Below are positions 11,278 through 23,049 of a DNA stretch of 64,000 nucleotides, piece after piece (the first letter of the stretch is position 1; the number at the start of each line of letters is the position of its first letter). This DNA comes from Coptis chinensis (lineage: Eukaryota; Streptophyta; Magnoliopsida; Ranunculales; Ranunculaceae), in NCBI GenBank assembly GCA_015680905.1, contig CM027378.1, forward strand, positions 41,637,001 to 41,701,000, written 5' to 3'. Under the pieces are notes generated by a model. That model saw only the letters and a list, made by a program, of their open reading frames with translations. It made no database searches and was not told where the DNA came from. The position numbers were made by a program, and so were the translations under genes.

Positions 11278-11842
11278 ATCTTAGTTGCACTTTAGCATTG
11301 TTTTCCTTGTAGAAGTAATCATTTTAAGTCCCATTAAACCCACCCACCCTTGTTTGTTTCATACTTTGTGGTTGCCCATTTCAGCTTTGACAAATTCCGC
11401 GAAAAATACAGTGCGCCAGCTTCAGGAAGCGCGACCAGCGTTAAGTTCTTGGAATTTGACTTTTACACTGAAAGACCAGCGCCCTAACCAAAAGCGCAAC
11501 CCGCTAAGTTACTGGAATTTGACTTTACACCGAAGCGACCAAAATGTGGGAGCGACCCAGCGCTAAAAACACTGTAATTTGAAAATTACTTTCGAGCGAG
11601 CTCGTGTTAAATTTTTCGATTTCGGCACGTTTGATTCGAACTTTGATCTTTCATATTTTTCAGTGTTCTAACCTCGCTCTATACACCGAACAAGCGTAAA
11701 CAAGACGCTATTCATAAGCGAAGCAAGGACGCAATCAGGTATTCCTTTCTTCCACACCTCGCATCTCCTGTTAGAGGTTTATACTAGTATATCAGAATTG
11801 TTTGGAGTGTTGCATGTTTAGTTAAGTTCGACTTAGTCTTGC
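11278..11842 (+). other. 5' leader of element B
   Basis: Noncoding. It holds three degenerate copies of a roughly 75-bp unit (about 11425-11580) that share GCGACC-AGCG-TAAG and a GGAATTTGAC core. The third copy is weaker. The leader is half as long as that of A or D. Confidence 0.5.
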
Positions 11843-13850
11843 ATGAGATTAAGGTCCGGCCGAACAAAACACCGTACGAAATACACAACAACATCAACAA
11901 TCAAATCTATCTAGTATACCACCCACTACACCTCTAACTACTATTTCACACACACCACCTGATATAATGGGGGGAAGAAAGAGAGACTCCTCTCTCGGAC
12001 TTCTACAAAGCCTTGAGCGATAGCCTTAAATCTTGCATCGTTCTAGCAGACCCAGCGGGGGATTTCAGAATCCCTCCAAATATTTTTAATTTGTTACCCG
12101 TTTTTCATGGTTTAGACCATGAAAAACCTTATCAGCACATGCGTAGGATTGAACAAGTCCTAACAACATTCCACCATCCTACGGTTGGTACGGAACAAAT
12201 TAAATTAAGGGTATTCCCTTTCACCTTAGCCCGATAAAGGCGCGTCTTGGTTAACTGCCCAAGTGCCTAATTCGGTGGACTCGGGCTAAACTTGTTCAGA
12301 TTGTTTATGGAACATTTTTACCCACCCCTAAAGACGGATGAGATGCTTTCCAAGATTCATTTCTTTCGACAAAATCCTCATGAATCATTTTCGGAGGCTT
12401 GGAATCGTTCACCGATCTCCTTATAGAGTGTCCACATCATAACTTAGCGAAAAAGACACGTTAGTTCGTGCCTTTTTCAAAGGACTTCTACACCACCATA
12501 AAGAAGTCCTTGACATAATGAATGGGGGTAGTTTCTTAAGTAAAGGAGCCTCGAGGCTTATAAATTTTTAGAGGACCAAACTAAAGCGAAATAATAATTG
12601 GGGGTAGTGACGATTACTCCTCCGCTAGTTCTTCTTCAACAGCTAAGGCACGGTATGTTTGAAATTAAACACGATTCGAGCTTAAAACTCTAATCGAATC
12701 ACTCACTAAAAAGGTAGAGGCCATTTCAGACAACAAAAGCCTATCCCCGCCATGAATGTAAATTCAAACCCATGTAGTTTCTGTTGGAGTCCCGAGCATC
12801 CCGACTCCCATCGTCCTATAGCCTATGAACAGGCTTGTTCCATTAATAGTGAACCTAACTGCGGAGACAAAATCCCAACTCCGGTTGGAGAAATAACCAA
12901 CACGTCACACCTCAAGGGTACAATAATCAATATGTTAGGCCAACGCACAGCTTTAACCAAGCTCCACTACGACAGGGACAGGGTCAGGGTAATTTTAATA
13001 ATTATAACAACCAAGTGCAACCTCAACAAGGTCAAGCACAAGGTCAAGGTAATTATAATAATTATAATGCTAATAGAGGTATCGTTCCGGTCAATAATAA
13101 TTATCAGAATCCACCAATAATAATTCACGTGAAATAGTTCCAGTCACACCACCCGTGACTACTACACCCACACAATCGGATCGCCTTGACACCTTCATAC
13201 AAGTGAGCCAAAAACTTTTCCAAACCATGGCTCAATCTAACCAACAGCGGCTTCTATAATCCGTTAATAATTTAACCCAACAAATTGGCTCAAGATAAAG
13301 CCCAAACCAAAGGTGTGTTGCCAGTCACGCAATACCTAATCCTAAAACAACAAACACAGCCTTTGAGGTAAACCGATAATACTAGTAATGAATATGAAAA
13401 TGTAGGTGAGATAAATGCCATCACCACCCTCCGCTCGGCAGAGTGGTTGATAACAAGGTAACTATACCTATAGTTACCCCACCAAGAGTCCCTACACCTC
13501 GCTATTTTACTAGATACCGAAATAGAAACTCAAGAGCCTACCACCGTAGAGAGGTACCCGCCACAACACAACCTAAGAAACAGAAAAGCCACGGTTAAAC
13601 ATCCAGTGATACCATTGCTAAATATAGACGAAACTACCGCTTCCACAAAAATTAGCCATGTTAACTAGGGATACAAATTACGAGGAGATTAGGGACGCTT
13701 TTCAAGAATCTAACTATAAACCTTCCCTTCCTCGGCTATTAAAAAGCTACCACATCATGCTAAGTTTCTTAAGGAATTGTGTACTACTAGGCGTAAGACA
13801 AATATACCAAAAGACGCTTTTTAACGTAACAATTCCCAACCTTATCTGAA
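11843..13850 (+). pseudogene. gag: gag pseudogene of element B
   Basis: It starts MRLRSGR at 11843. Recognisable pieces are LSDFYKALSDSLKSC; IPPNIFNLLPVFHGLDHEKP with TTFHHPTVGTEQIKLRVFPF (12060-12230); a C-x2-C-x5-H knuckle remnant (CSFCWSPEHPDSHRP, about 12775); FPVTQ-like and ITTLRSA remnants near 13420; and ANYEEIRDAFQ-like text near 13670. Many frameshifts interrupt it. It is more diverged from A and D than those two are from each other. Whether B carries its own usable gag is doubtful. Confidence 0.75.
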
Positions 13851-14977
13851 AATAATGGAATTGTTAAGTACAAGGACCCCGGTCGCCCCATCGCATAATG
13901 CACCTTAGGAGATTCCTATACGACGATCGTGTTATTAGACACTGGGGCTAGTGTTAACTTACTCCCATTTTATTTGTATAGACAAATAGGTCTAGACAAG
14001 ATGCAACCCACTAAAATGACGCTTGCAATTAGCTGATCGGTCTATTAAGTATCCTAAGGGTGTAGTCGAAAATGTGCCGGGTAAAAGTTCAGGATTTTTA
14101 CTATCCGGCTGATTTTGTAGTCCTCGATACAGAAGTCGCTAACGACTCATCCGATCATTTTAGGGCGCCCTTTCCGGCAACCGCCAATGCGCCATTAATT
14201 GCCGTGATGGTTCAATGTCCATGTCTTTTGGCCATCTTGTCATTGAAGTCAATGTTTTTAAAACAAGGACACAGCTATACCGATTCGCCTATGGATGGAG
14301 AGGTTAGCATGATCGAGAGCTTCGGCGAGATTATTTCAACAACACGCTCCCCGATAATCATATTCCCAAAATTCTTTCCTTTGGAAAGTCGACTCCAACA
14401 TTTTCATTCCTACACTAGTCGATACACATATTATTGATGAGGACGGGATAGATGACTTTCTCAAAGATGTAGAGGACTACCATAGTAATGTGGATATGAC
14501 CAATCTAGATGAGGAATTCGATGAGTTTCTTCGAGTAGGTGACAATTCACCCTATCAAGAACTAACTTGCACAACATCCACCTCGACTCCCCTCTTTCCA
14601 CCCTTTCAAAGGAATCTCGAGTTTGCACTCGATCCTTTTGTTTCTCCTGTGCTTCATAATTTTTTAAATCCTCCTAGCAAACAGATACTTCAGAAGGACA
14701 AACTATTTGACACCTTCATTTTTCAGAATTGAGACAGTCCCTACACACACAATGAATGAGTTCGGTGCTAAAACCACATCCTCATTGTATAGGTCGCCTT
14801 TTCTACAACTTATCCATATCCACCATATTCTCCACAACCATTCACTTTTCCACACTTATTTACTAAAACACCCACTCATTCAAAAATTAAAAAGAAGGTG
14901 CATGATAGGTTACACAATAGGGTTATCCGACTTCATTTTCATTCCACTAGGTCAAGTCATAGGAAATCTTGGTGCTT
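13851..14977 (+). pseudogene. protease region of element B and unassigned tail; RT to integrase missing
   Basis: VKYKDPGRPI is followed by LLDTGASVNLLPFYLYRQIG (DTG at 13938-13946), then RVKVQDFYYPADFVVLDTEV (14075-14134). These are the retropepsin core and flap regions. Unlike A and D, which have DLG, B has canonical DTG. Downstream, 14430-14977 has acidic and Pro/Ser-rich text (EEFDEFLRVGDNSP) resembling the linker after protease. The sequence then passes directly to the post-pol leader at about 15170. No RT, RNase H or integrase motif occurs in any frame, so about 2.5 kb of pol is absent. Confidence 0.72.
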
Positions 14978-15357
14978 GATTGTGTTTGGATATGTTTTCT
15001 GTGATATTTATTTATGGAATGATCCACAACTATTTCGTTGTTGATATATGATCAACTGCATGTTCATACATATATTTTTAGATAAAGTCTCGAGTATCTG
15101 ACTATAAACAACTCAATTTCTGTGTTTGGTGCACTTCCTTTCACTTTAATATATTGGTGAGTGCACCATTAAGGTAACCGGGCCCTCCCTATGGAGTGTG
15201 TGGCTGTAAGTACCGGATCCTAAGTCCACGGTTCACATATTTCACGTTTTCCACTCTTGCATGTTTTCTCGGATTTTTGAGTCATGTTTCTCTATGGTGT
15301 GAATTATGTCTTTATTTGCTTAATGTTTTTCCTATTAAAAAAAAAAATAAATAAAAA

Positions 15358-15388
<31 letters not shown>

Positions 15389-16197
15389 TAATAATAATTG
15401 TTTTCATTTTTAGATATAGATATATATCTAAACCCAGAGAACTAGCAATCCAACAAGTCTTGGGAATCTGACTTTAAACGACCCATGTTAAAACAAATTT
15501 TGTGTTTAAAAATTTGTTTGGGGGTGGGAAATCGGTCTTTCCATCCGGATTGCTCGAACTTTCTATTTGTGTTGCTTAGGTCCATTAGTAGAGTTCATTG
15601 GGGTTGACGTCATCTAATTTAGTGTTCATTCGTTCGCATAACTTACGTCATGCACGCACTTCGAGGCATTTTCCACTATCTTATATGTCACCCACGGTCA
15701 GAATAGAGTGTTTTATGGATCATTGGATAGGAAATTCTCTCCTGATCATTTCCATATCTCATTCGCAAAAATCAGACCGGTAACGAAGCGGCAATTTTGA
15801 TTTGAAGTTCGCGAAAAAAATCGAAAAAAATCAAAAATTTCGATTTTGGGCTTGGGCCCAACCCGCGCCCACCGACAGCGCGACCGCGCCCTTACCTCCA
15901 CGAACAGTTCATCGTTTCTTCCTCCATTCCGCCATTAACAAAGCTCCAAAACCTAAAACAAAATAAAAATTAAAAAGAAAATACAATAAACCCACGCCCA
16001 AAATCAAATCCCAACCCAAATCTTCTCTAAAACAATACCACCACAACCCCCACCGATTTCCATCACTAAAACCCACCGAAAATTAATAATTTTTGTGTTT
16101 ACCACCACCCACCACCACCACCACCTGTTGCTTCAACCGCCTATTAAAATCCCACCACCACATCACATTTCAACCCTCACTCCATTCCAAACACTAG
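14978..16197 (+). other. Spacer of element B with leader, repeat units, A/AAT tracts and a PPT-like site
   Basis: The conserved post-pol leader is at 15173-15222. Diverged copies of the orfS-stop repeat lie near 15085 and 15455. A low-complexity tract of A, AAAT and AAT units spans 15338-15400. A polypurine-like GTTTGGGGGTGGG is at 15518. The conserved box GATCATTTCCATATCTCATT is near 15744. A CCA-rich stretch (16040-16180) precedes ORF1. No orfS is present. Confidence 0.6.
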
Positions 16198-17308
16198 ATG
16201 GCTCAACAACGCCAATTTTACCGAGCAAGTTTTCATCGCCGACCACTTCACCGCTTTACGGTGACGAAAATGGCTAGTAGAGACGGAGTAGTTTGTGGTA
16301 CTCGATCCGCCTTCTACCACGAAGACTTGGTCCGACGGTTCTACAACACCGGGAGTTGGAGGGGAGTAGGATTTTTGTGTTGGTAAGGAAGAAGAGGAAG
16401 GAGTTGACATCTTCGATCGTTGGGTCGAGATTCTAGGCATTCCGCCTAGAATCCATCCGATGCCACTTTACAGAGCCCCAGTTTTGACGGGTAGAGCCTT
16501 TGATGGGCGGATCGTCATCAATGGGAGCTACAATACAAACTCCCATTGTGTTCGCCAGCATCCCTCGGGACCAACCAAATGGCTACAACTCAGTGGATTG
16601 GTCGGAATGTCCTAGGGAAGGACAAGGTCAGTGACATCGGTCTGCCCTACCTCCACATCTTATGGGTACTCCAGAGCGTAAGTACGATTTTCTGTATCTT
16701 GGATTTTTGCTGAGCATGATTAGGGGTCGGAAAGTCTTTGGCACCTCTTCCCCGTTAATTACCAAGATCATGTCAAGATGAAAGCAGCGCCGGCCCGATA
16801 GGATTTACATTACCCCGCACCGTAACCCGCGTATCTATAGGGAGTGTGTCCAACAACGCTGGATATTGCCCGGCGGATAGGGAACGGGATGAGATAGAGG
16901 AGGAGGATGAGGAGGAGGAGTGACTTGCTTTGATACGGATGCCTTCCGGGTGTTGGTCCGATGCGCGGGCAATGCATGGCTGTTTTCATAGGGGCATCGC
17001 TCACTAAACACTATCTGCAGACCTCCGGACTCGACAGCGACTATTCATCACAACTTCGAGATCCGCACCCGAGAGAGGATGAGAGATGGGAAGGCGAGGG
17101 TCTGAGATGGAAGCCCAAATACCGTTTAGAGTGGATATGCTTGCACGCTTCCCACCTCATACAGACTCTGCTTCTGAGGACACAGCTACGAGGCATGAGC
17201 GTCGTCGACGAAGGACGACTGCTGCTGGACCTTCGAGCCCAGGAGCCACCACTAGAGAGTGTGCCCTCCGCCACCAGTGGCGAGGTGTTTAGAGAGTGTG
17301 AGGATTGA
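16198..17308 (+). pseudogene. ORF1 remnant of element B
   Basis: It starts MAQQRQFYRASF at 16198, in the position and style of D ORF1. Further on it has FYHEDLVRRFYNTGSWRG (compare YSKDLVMKFYDNGSF in D), TQWIGRNVLGK-like text near 16590, and an acidic-basic tail to about 17308. Several frameshifts break it. Only the N-terminal half aligns clearly. Confidence 0.6.
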
Positions 17309-18128
17309 TAGTGGTTGTTGTTTTATTTTATTTTTTTTGTTTTATTGTAATGTAACTTTTATTTTCAGATTTTGAATTTTGTAGTGAAAGGTACTCAATG
17401 AAAATTTTAATATAAGGGGTTATTTTCAGTATGTGTGGTTGTTTTCATATTGATCCCACCTTCCCAACTTGTTTGGGGGTGGTTTTATCAATTCAAGCTT
17501 TATTTTTATGTAACCCTAGTGTTAGAATTTATTATGAGTAAGGTGAAAATATGGCCGTTTAGGCATATCTATGAGTGAGAATCATTGTAGGATCAAATCT
17601 AGATTAAATAGGTACATTCAATCATAAAATCAACCTAAAAGATACCGGGTTTGAATTAGAATCAAGAAAATGAGTTGTTTCCGCTTTTAGGGTTTGGAAA
17701 TTTTAGGATTTCCTAAACCGCCAAATACTTTGTGGCAACTTCCCCGATCCGTTTTAGCAACTTAAAACCTATATAAACTTCATACATTCTACACTCACAA
17801 CTCACACTACATCTAACTTCCATCACGCACCCTTCACACCCGCGATTCCCACGCTTTCGTCTCCATTTTCGCAAAATCGCAACTTCGAGCGCCACCGCTT
17901 CTGGAGGGCCTTCCGCTACTACACTTCGACGAAAATTTTTGCTCGAGGCCGCCGCAACAAGTTAAAAGCGCGACTTCGGCCAAACACCGGAATTCCAAAA
18001 TACAAAGAGCGACTTGCTTGTTAGCCCTAGTTGGCCTTCTGCCGCTGCCTTCCGTGGACCAGAAAAATTCCAGTTTTCCGCGAAGTTGTGCCCGGTTGTT
18101 TTGCAGCTGTTCCAGGCGTAGTTTTGAG
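17309..18128 (+). other. Spacer of element B with PPT-like site and internal TATA-like box
   Basis: No supported ORF. A PPT-like GTTTGGGGGTGG lies at about 17470. A TATA-like TATATAAA at 17770-17777 is followed by a C-rich, CT-rich stretch. This is the position where A and D have their internal promoter-like box, but I find no counterpart of the small hydrophobic ORF here. Confidence 0.5.
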
Positions 18129-19042
18129 ATGACATCTCCTATAATAATACCGAACAGTCTTTCAAGATTTGTTCCAAAGCACTACTTACGGTGCTTGGTT
18201 TCATGAGGTGATCACATACGTTGGGGAACCTCTTATGGTAAGACCAAATGAACTTTATTCTCCAAAGACTTGCATCTTATTTTTATAATAACTGCATTTT
18301 CTTTGAGAGACCGGATGGAGAACAAGTGTTCTCCATCAACATTGACGATGAACCAATGGAAATTACCGTGTTCTTGCTAGCATTTGTTCTTGGACTTGCT
18401 ATGCCCGGCCGAGATACAAGACCCATGGTGCTATTGGGTCGATAATATGCATGTCTACACTTATGAAGTTTTGCACGAGGGCTTATGGGGCGTGCATTTT
18501 TCAATATTGAGGACCAAGGGGACTATAACGCGTTCCTTGGTAGCCCGTCCATGAACATAGGAACTGTTATGTTTTGGATTATGCTAAACATTTTAGGGGA
18601 ATGGCGTTTTCTTACGTGAATGACGCCACTTGCGGCGCTTTTCCTTTGCTTTAGCCACGGGACGCCTTGGTTCTATGACCTTTCCGCAATTTTGATGTCT
18701 AGTTTAGCACGAGCCCATACCATGAGACATAAGTACCTTCTTATGCCTGCTCTAATTTCACGTATTATGCTATGTTTCTTTCCTATTTTTTGTACACGCT
18801 TTCACGGATTGATTAGGGTAGACACGGTCGCGACCTACCAATAGTATTATTCGATCTTTCCGTGCAATGACTTGGCAAGGGTGGCGGATACAACCTCACC
18901 AGTTGCACCCTACACCCCATCGCACCAAGTGGCACTTAATAGGTTAGCAACCATAGATGATAAATGGCGTGAAGCCCGGCAAATTATCATAGCATGGCAA
19001 GATCGCGAAGGAGCCTCACTTCTTTATAGAAGTAGAGGATGA
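18129..19042 (+). pseudogene. ORF3 remnant of element B
   Basis: It begins MTSPIIIPNSLSRF. Pieces align with ORF3 of A and D: SYFYNNCIFFERPDG (compare VYFYNNMEDLP), a LNILGEWRF-like segment near 18588 (LNIMGDWHF in A and D), and a C-terminal WREARQIIIAWQDREG near 18970. Frameshifts near 18206, 18445 and 18610 inactivate it. ORF2 is absent from B. Confidence 0.6.
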
Positions 19043-20025
19043 CGAAAGATGATGAATAACAAATGGAGTTGAGGTAATTTTTAGTTTCGTTGTGTGCGCT
19101 ATGTCCCAAGCAATTTAATTCTGTTAACCCCATAATGGGTGGAACTCTTATAGAGTTCGTCGGTTTTATTTCCTATATTAGTACGTTCTAACCTTGTTTT
19201 GCAGATGTTTCTGAATTTCCCACGCCGCTTCAATGGTATTTTTCCTACCCTCTTTTTTAAATGCTTTGAGGACAAAGCATGCTTCTTGTTTGGGGCATAT
19301 AAACACGCGTAATTAAGACATCCGCTAGGATATAAATATGTATAATATGCATTTGTTTTCTAGTTAAAATTTCAAAAATTCAAAAATATAAATAAATAAG
19401 TTATGCTATACACTTAGGAATATTGGTATTGTTTCTTTCTCCATGCTCTTAACAATCTAGAAGTCTCAATGAGTCCGTCGGAATAATTGTTAGAAACTTA
19501 GGTTAATATATAGGTAATAATCTTTACATCTATCTATAAATATATTACATGAGTATCTATGATTGTTAGCAAGTAAGTTTCAAATCTAGGCTAGAGTACT
19601 TATTCTACAAATCCTGTGAGAATATAGCCTAAAGTCTTATATGAGTGAAACATTTGAGAAATGACACAAGGGAGAAGTAAAATCCGGATAGAGAAATCAC
19701 ACGTCCACTTGCTTGATCACTAAACCATATCCTAAGCGAGAATTTCGGCCCTCTTTGGATCGATATAGCCAGAAATTCAAACCTATGAATTATTTTCCGC
19801 TAGTCGCCCCACTGAGCCTTTCATTAGCCCTTCCATAAACCACAATTCCTTTACCCTGTTACAAAAAAAAACAAAAAAAAAAAAAAAAAATCAACCTACC
19901 CAATTTAGAATAAGTCTGAGAATAGAATGATGAAGAAAGAAGAAGAGAAAAACCTGTGTAAACAAAAATTTAGTTAGTTGCTTCAGAAAATAAAGAAAAG
20001 AAGTTTCCATCCAAAGAAAAGAAAA

Positions 20026-20077
<52 letters not shown>

Positions 20078-20671
20078 CCAAAAATAGAATAAAAGGGAGT
20101 CAAAAGCCAAAGAAAAGAAAAAGAAAAATATGGCTAAGGATGGAAACAAAGTGTAGAAGCAAAAGTAAATAACAAGGTTTCTCTAGTTACGTAATATGAA
20201 GACTCTATTATCTCAGACTTGTCCTTTAGAATATCCATTTCCTTCCTTCTTAAACCATCTCCTAATCCCCGTAACACCTAATAAAGACCTCTAGCTCAAT
20301 TAGGAATAGGTTAGTGTGATAGTAAGTGGCAGATGTGTTGATCGACTCCGGCTTCCTTGTTGTCATTGAGATTGTAAGGTAAAGTGTGCCCACCGTATTA
20401 ATCGGAGTAGCTAAACTTGAGTGGAAAAATCGAGTGTTGTTTCTTGACTATTATTGTGAGAACCTACTTAAGGACGCTTATTCCGAAGTTCTCGAAAACA
20501 AACCCGCTAAACATTTTATAGTACTACTCATTGTGTATATGTTTATTGTAGATGATAGATTATTATGCATATATTAACTTAGGTTTCTCGACTTGGTTAT
20601 TCTTATTCAATTGCTAGAGAGATGTATAGATAGTTGAGCATGAATAAGGAAACAATAGTTTTATTTTCTTA

Positions 20672-20686
20672 GTCGTTGTAGTATAG
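20672..20686 (+). promoter_or_regulatory. tRNA-Asp 5'-half-like sequence, element B
   Basis: GTCGTTGTAGTATAG is identical, from memory of plant tRNA-Asp(GUC), to the first 15 nt of that tRNA. Similarity then fades, so this is not a tRNA gene. It lies about 220 bp before the 3' LTR, and the same sequence occurs in A (26841) and D (48651). Confidence 0.6.
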
Positions 20687-20709
20687 ATGAAGTTTGTGAG
20701 TACCTTTAC

Positions 20710-20893
20710 TGGAAAACTCTCACGAGGCTATAACTCGTCCACTAGGGAATTCCTAGTGGTTTAAGGCCTTGTTGCATATGGTCAATGCAATCGCACTCGC
20801 AAAACGAGAGTAGTTAGAACTCCATTTTTGGTCACTTATTCTAATTTCTCATCTTTGCTTGAGGACAAGCAAAATGCTGTTTGGGGGTGGTTT
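20710..20893 (+). promoter_or_regulatory. Conserved hairpin module and polypurine tract of element B
   Basis: Successive inverted repeats are ACGAG/CTCGT, CCACTAGG/CCTAGTGG (5-nt loop), a GTTGCAT/ATGCAA(C) stem and TTTGCTTG/CAAGCAAA (4-nt loop). The polypurine tract GTTTGGGGGTGG (20880-20891) follows immediately before the LTR. The first three hairpins are almost unchanged in A and D. Confidence 0.75.
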
Positions 20894-22286
20894 GATAAGA
20901 GCCCAAAACTGTAGTTTTAACCCCTTAATAATCATACTGTTAGACCAATTATGTGAATAATAAGTAAGAGTTAATACTGATTACGTGTTTTTATGCATTT
21001 CAGGCTTCAAAGTCCATTATGTGCAGAAATGTGCCACTTTAGCGAGATAAATGAGCAAAAGTCAGTAGAACTTCCGAATGCCATATCTTTGGACTCAGAC
21101 CTCGGAATTGGGCCTACCTTATGTCAAAACGACCGGCTCGGAAAGAGCTTTGTAATGGTCCAACCCTTGACACAATCAGAGGAGCAGAAGTGGACGAAAA
21201 GTCTATTGAAGCCGAATCTAGCAGAAGAGGCCTTTTTGGACTGAAAGAATTGGGTTTTGGGCCTGATTCTCTGGCCCAAAACATGGCTCCAAGCCCATGC
21301 ACGATTTTTGGATCTGGATGTATAAAAACAAAAGCTTAGCTCTTTGTTAATGGTAGATTAATTAGTAGAGAATTAGGGTTCATAGCTTAGAATAGAAAGT
21401 AGCCATTAGGATAGCTTCTAGATCTAGATTTAATTGTTTTAATTAAGTTTAGTTCCATTTAAATTATTGTATTAGATTAAACCTTTGAATCTTGCTCTTC
21501 AATTTGATTAGATCAATAAAGTAGTATTCTTTATCAATTTCGATTTTGTCATTTCCAATTCTAGATCTAATTTCAATTCCTGTCCTTATTTCATTTTAGT
21601 CATTAAATTAGATTTCATTATTGTTTAAATTAAGTAAATTTCGAATCTTGATAGTATGTTTAGTTATAATAATATGGGAAATGATGTTTTGATGACTCAA
21701 GGCTAAAACCTCAATTAGAGGGGTTGATGAAGCCTTGATGAAGACTTAGTTGTTTAGTATAGAATTGGTTGTAGAATCTATTCCACTCTAGAAGGTCGTG
21801 TTTCGCCATGAGAATGGGTGGACGACCTCACATGCTAGTTAGTATCCGGTAGGAATGCCATGAACACTAGGGATTAGAACTCGAAATTCTCGCCGTAAGA
21901 ACGTGAGAATTGAGATACAACATTCTACGCTAGGTTGTTAAGTTGGAGTCGAGGTGGATTCAATTCCCCTCTAATCCTTTATCTAGATTCAAAAACAATC
22001 ATATTTCCATAGCATTCGTAGTTTAAATTCAAATAATCAATTTCATATTGCATCGTAGCATAACATTTCGTAAAGCTCTCATTGACTTAAGACTGATTTC
22101 TTAGACTTAGAAAACAATCCATGCTAGGGAACTAGGAGTGGAACGAACTTCCTACTCCACTTAGTGCAATTTGCATCGAGAGTAGAAGCTTTGATAATTG
22201 AGACTCGTAAAAGTCCAGTTTTAGTTTACTTACGGATTGAATTCATCGTTCATTTCGTAGGTAAACTATTCATTTTACATTTATCA
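20894..22286 (+). repeat. 3' LTR of element B
   Basis: 1393 bp, TGATAAGAGCCC...TTTATCA, followed by target duplication GAATC. TATAAAA is at 21321-21327. It differs from the 5' LTR mainly by small indels at places such as TTTCAG/TTTCGT, TTAAG/TTCG and CGTC/TGTC. Confidence 0.92.
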
Positions 22287-22404
22287 GAATCCGATCGAGC
22301 GATTGGAACAGGAGCAACGCGAATGGGCTGTCACAGTATTCGTGATAACCGTGTTTATCATTGTTCTACTGTCGCTCATGCATAACATGCTCCAGAATAT
22401 CTAG
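22287..22404 (+). pseudogene. Small hydrophobic ORF of element A, split by element B
   Basis: The first seven bases of the ORF (ATG at 9870) lie left of element B and the remainder runs from 22292 to the TAG at 22402. Ignoring B and one target duplication, the frame stays open for 39 codons. It has a short charged N-terminus rich in Glu and Gln, then one hydrophobic segment of about 18-20 residues, and ends in Asn-Ile. D has a homologous ORF of the same size (44367-44490) ending in the same two residues. A single-pass membrane peptide is the plain reading. Its role is unknown, and retention in two diverged elements is notable. Confidence 0.6.
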
Positions 22405-23049
22405 ATCTATGTAACCGACATCTTTCTTTCCCTTTGTCGCTTTGTATATTACTATGGTGTGTTAAATAATTCTCCACCATTTGTACGGGTTACGTATTAA
22501 ATGGAGAAGTACCCTATTTAATAATTGTGTATATTAGTTGTATTTTTACCTTATCAGAAACATAAAATAATTATCAAAACAATAACAAATAAGCAAAATC
22601 AATAATGCACCAAAATAAATCAATCTCAACTTATTGTTTTCGGAATAGATCGTGCACGCTACACGGTACGCCTAACACTTGTCATACACGCAGCTCGATT
22701 ATTCTATCCATCTTTTATTATTGAGGTATGATCATCAATTCTGAAATTACGTGTAGGTCTAACTGCCCTGTGAAACTTTCCTTCCAATTTTCTAACATTG
22801 AAACATCTCATTAATTGTTTTTGGGATTCTGATATGAAAAGACTTACTATGGATACCCATTGTTGCTGTTCCAAAAGGTAGGTGTCACAACAATACATGA
22901 GTCACTTGTGTTTTCATATATTAATTCTGGATTTAACTACACTTGGAATCTTGATTGGTACAAACTCATGGATTGGCTATAAATCTCTTCTTTTCAGCCA
23001 TTCTCATTTCAAGCATTCTTCACTATCCTTCCCTCTGTAATACTTCCAA
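22405..23049 (+). other. Spacer of element A before ORF2, with TATA-like box
   Basis: No ORF of note. The stretch ACGTGTAGGTCTAACTGCCC (22750) has a counterpart in D (about 44750). A TATA-like TATAAAT lies at 22978-22984, 72 bases before the ORF2 ATG, and D has TATTTATA 76 bases before its ORF2. A CT-rich leader follows. I infer an internal promoter. Confidence 0.5.

Larger units (their letters stand above)
19043..20893 (+). other. 3' noncoding region of element B
   Basis: No gene. A GAGGAC...TTGTTTGGGG motif (19268-19297) follows ORF3 at once. The rest aligns with the 3' noncoding regions of A and D (for example GAATTTCGGCCCTCTTTGGA, 19740; ACCTAATAAAGACCTCTAGC, 20276). A-tracts lie at 19862-19889 and 20028-20074. 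The region ends in the tRNA-Asp-like sequence, hairpin module and polypurine tract. Confidence 0.7.
9877..22286 (+). mobile_element. Element B: non-autonomous Athila-type LTR retrotransposon nested in A
   Basis: The 12,410-bp element has LTRs at 9877-11265 and 20894-22286, TGATA...TATCA termini and a 5-bp target duplication GAATC (9872-9876 and 22287-22291). It contains decayed gag and protease, post-pol leader remnants, ORF1 and ORF3 remnants and the conserved 3' module. It has no reverse transcriptase, RNase H or integrase. The LTRs are nearly identical by eye, so insertion was recent and must have used enzymes supplied in trans. It splits the small hydrophobic ORF of element A just after its second codon. 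Confidence 0.93.

Noticed and set aside
19978-20172. 64-codon Lys-rich ORF on the plus strand, with a Phe-rich ORF opposite
   Set aside because: It is only the poly-A tract of element B read through; no conserved protein.
20672-20750. A tRNA-Asp gene
   Set aside because: Only the first 14-15 nt match; there is no anticodon arm, T arm or 3' half, and the site recurs within three retrotransposons.
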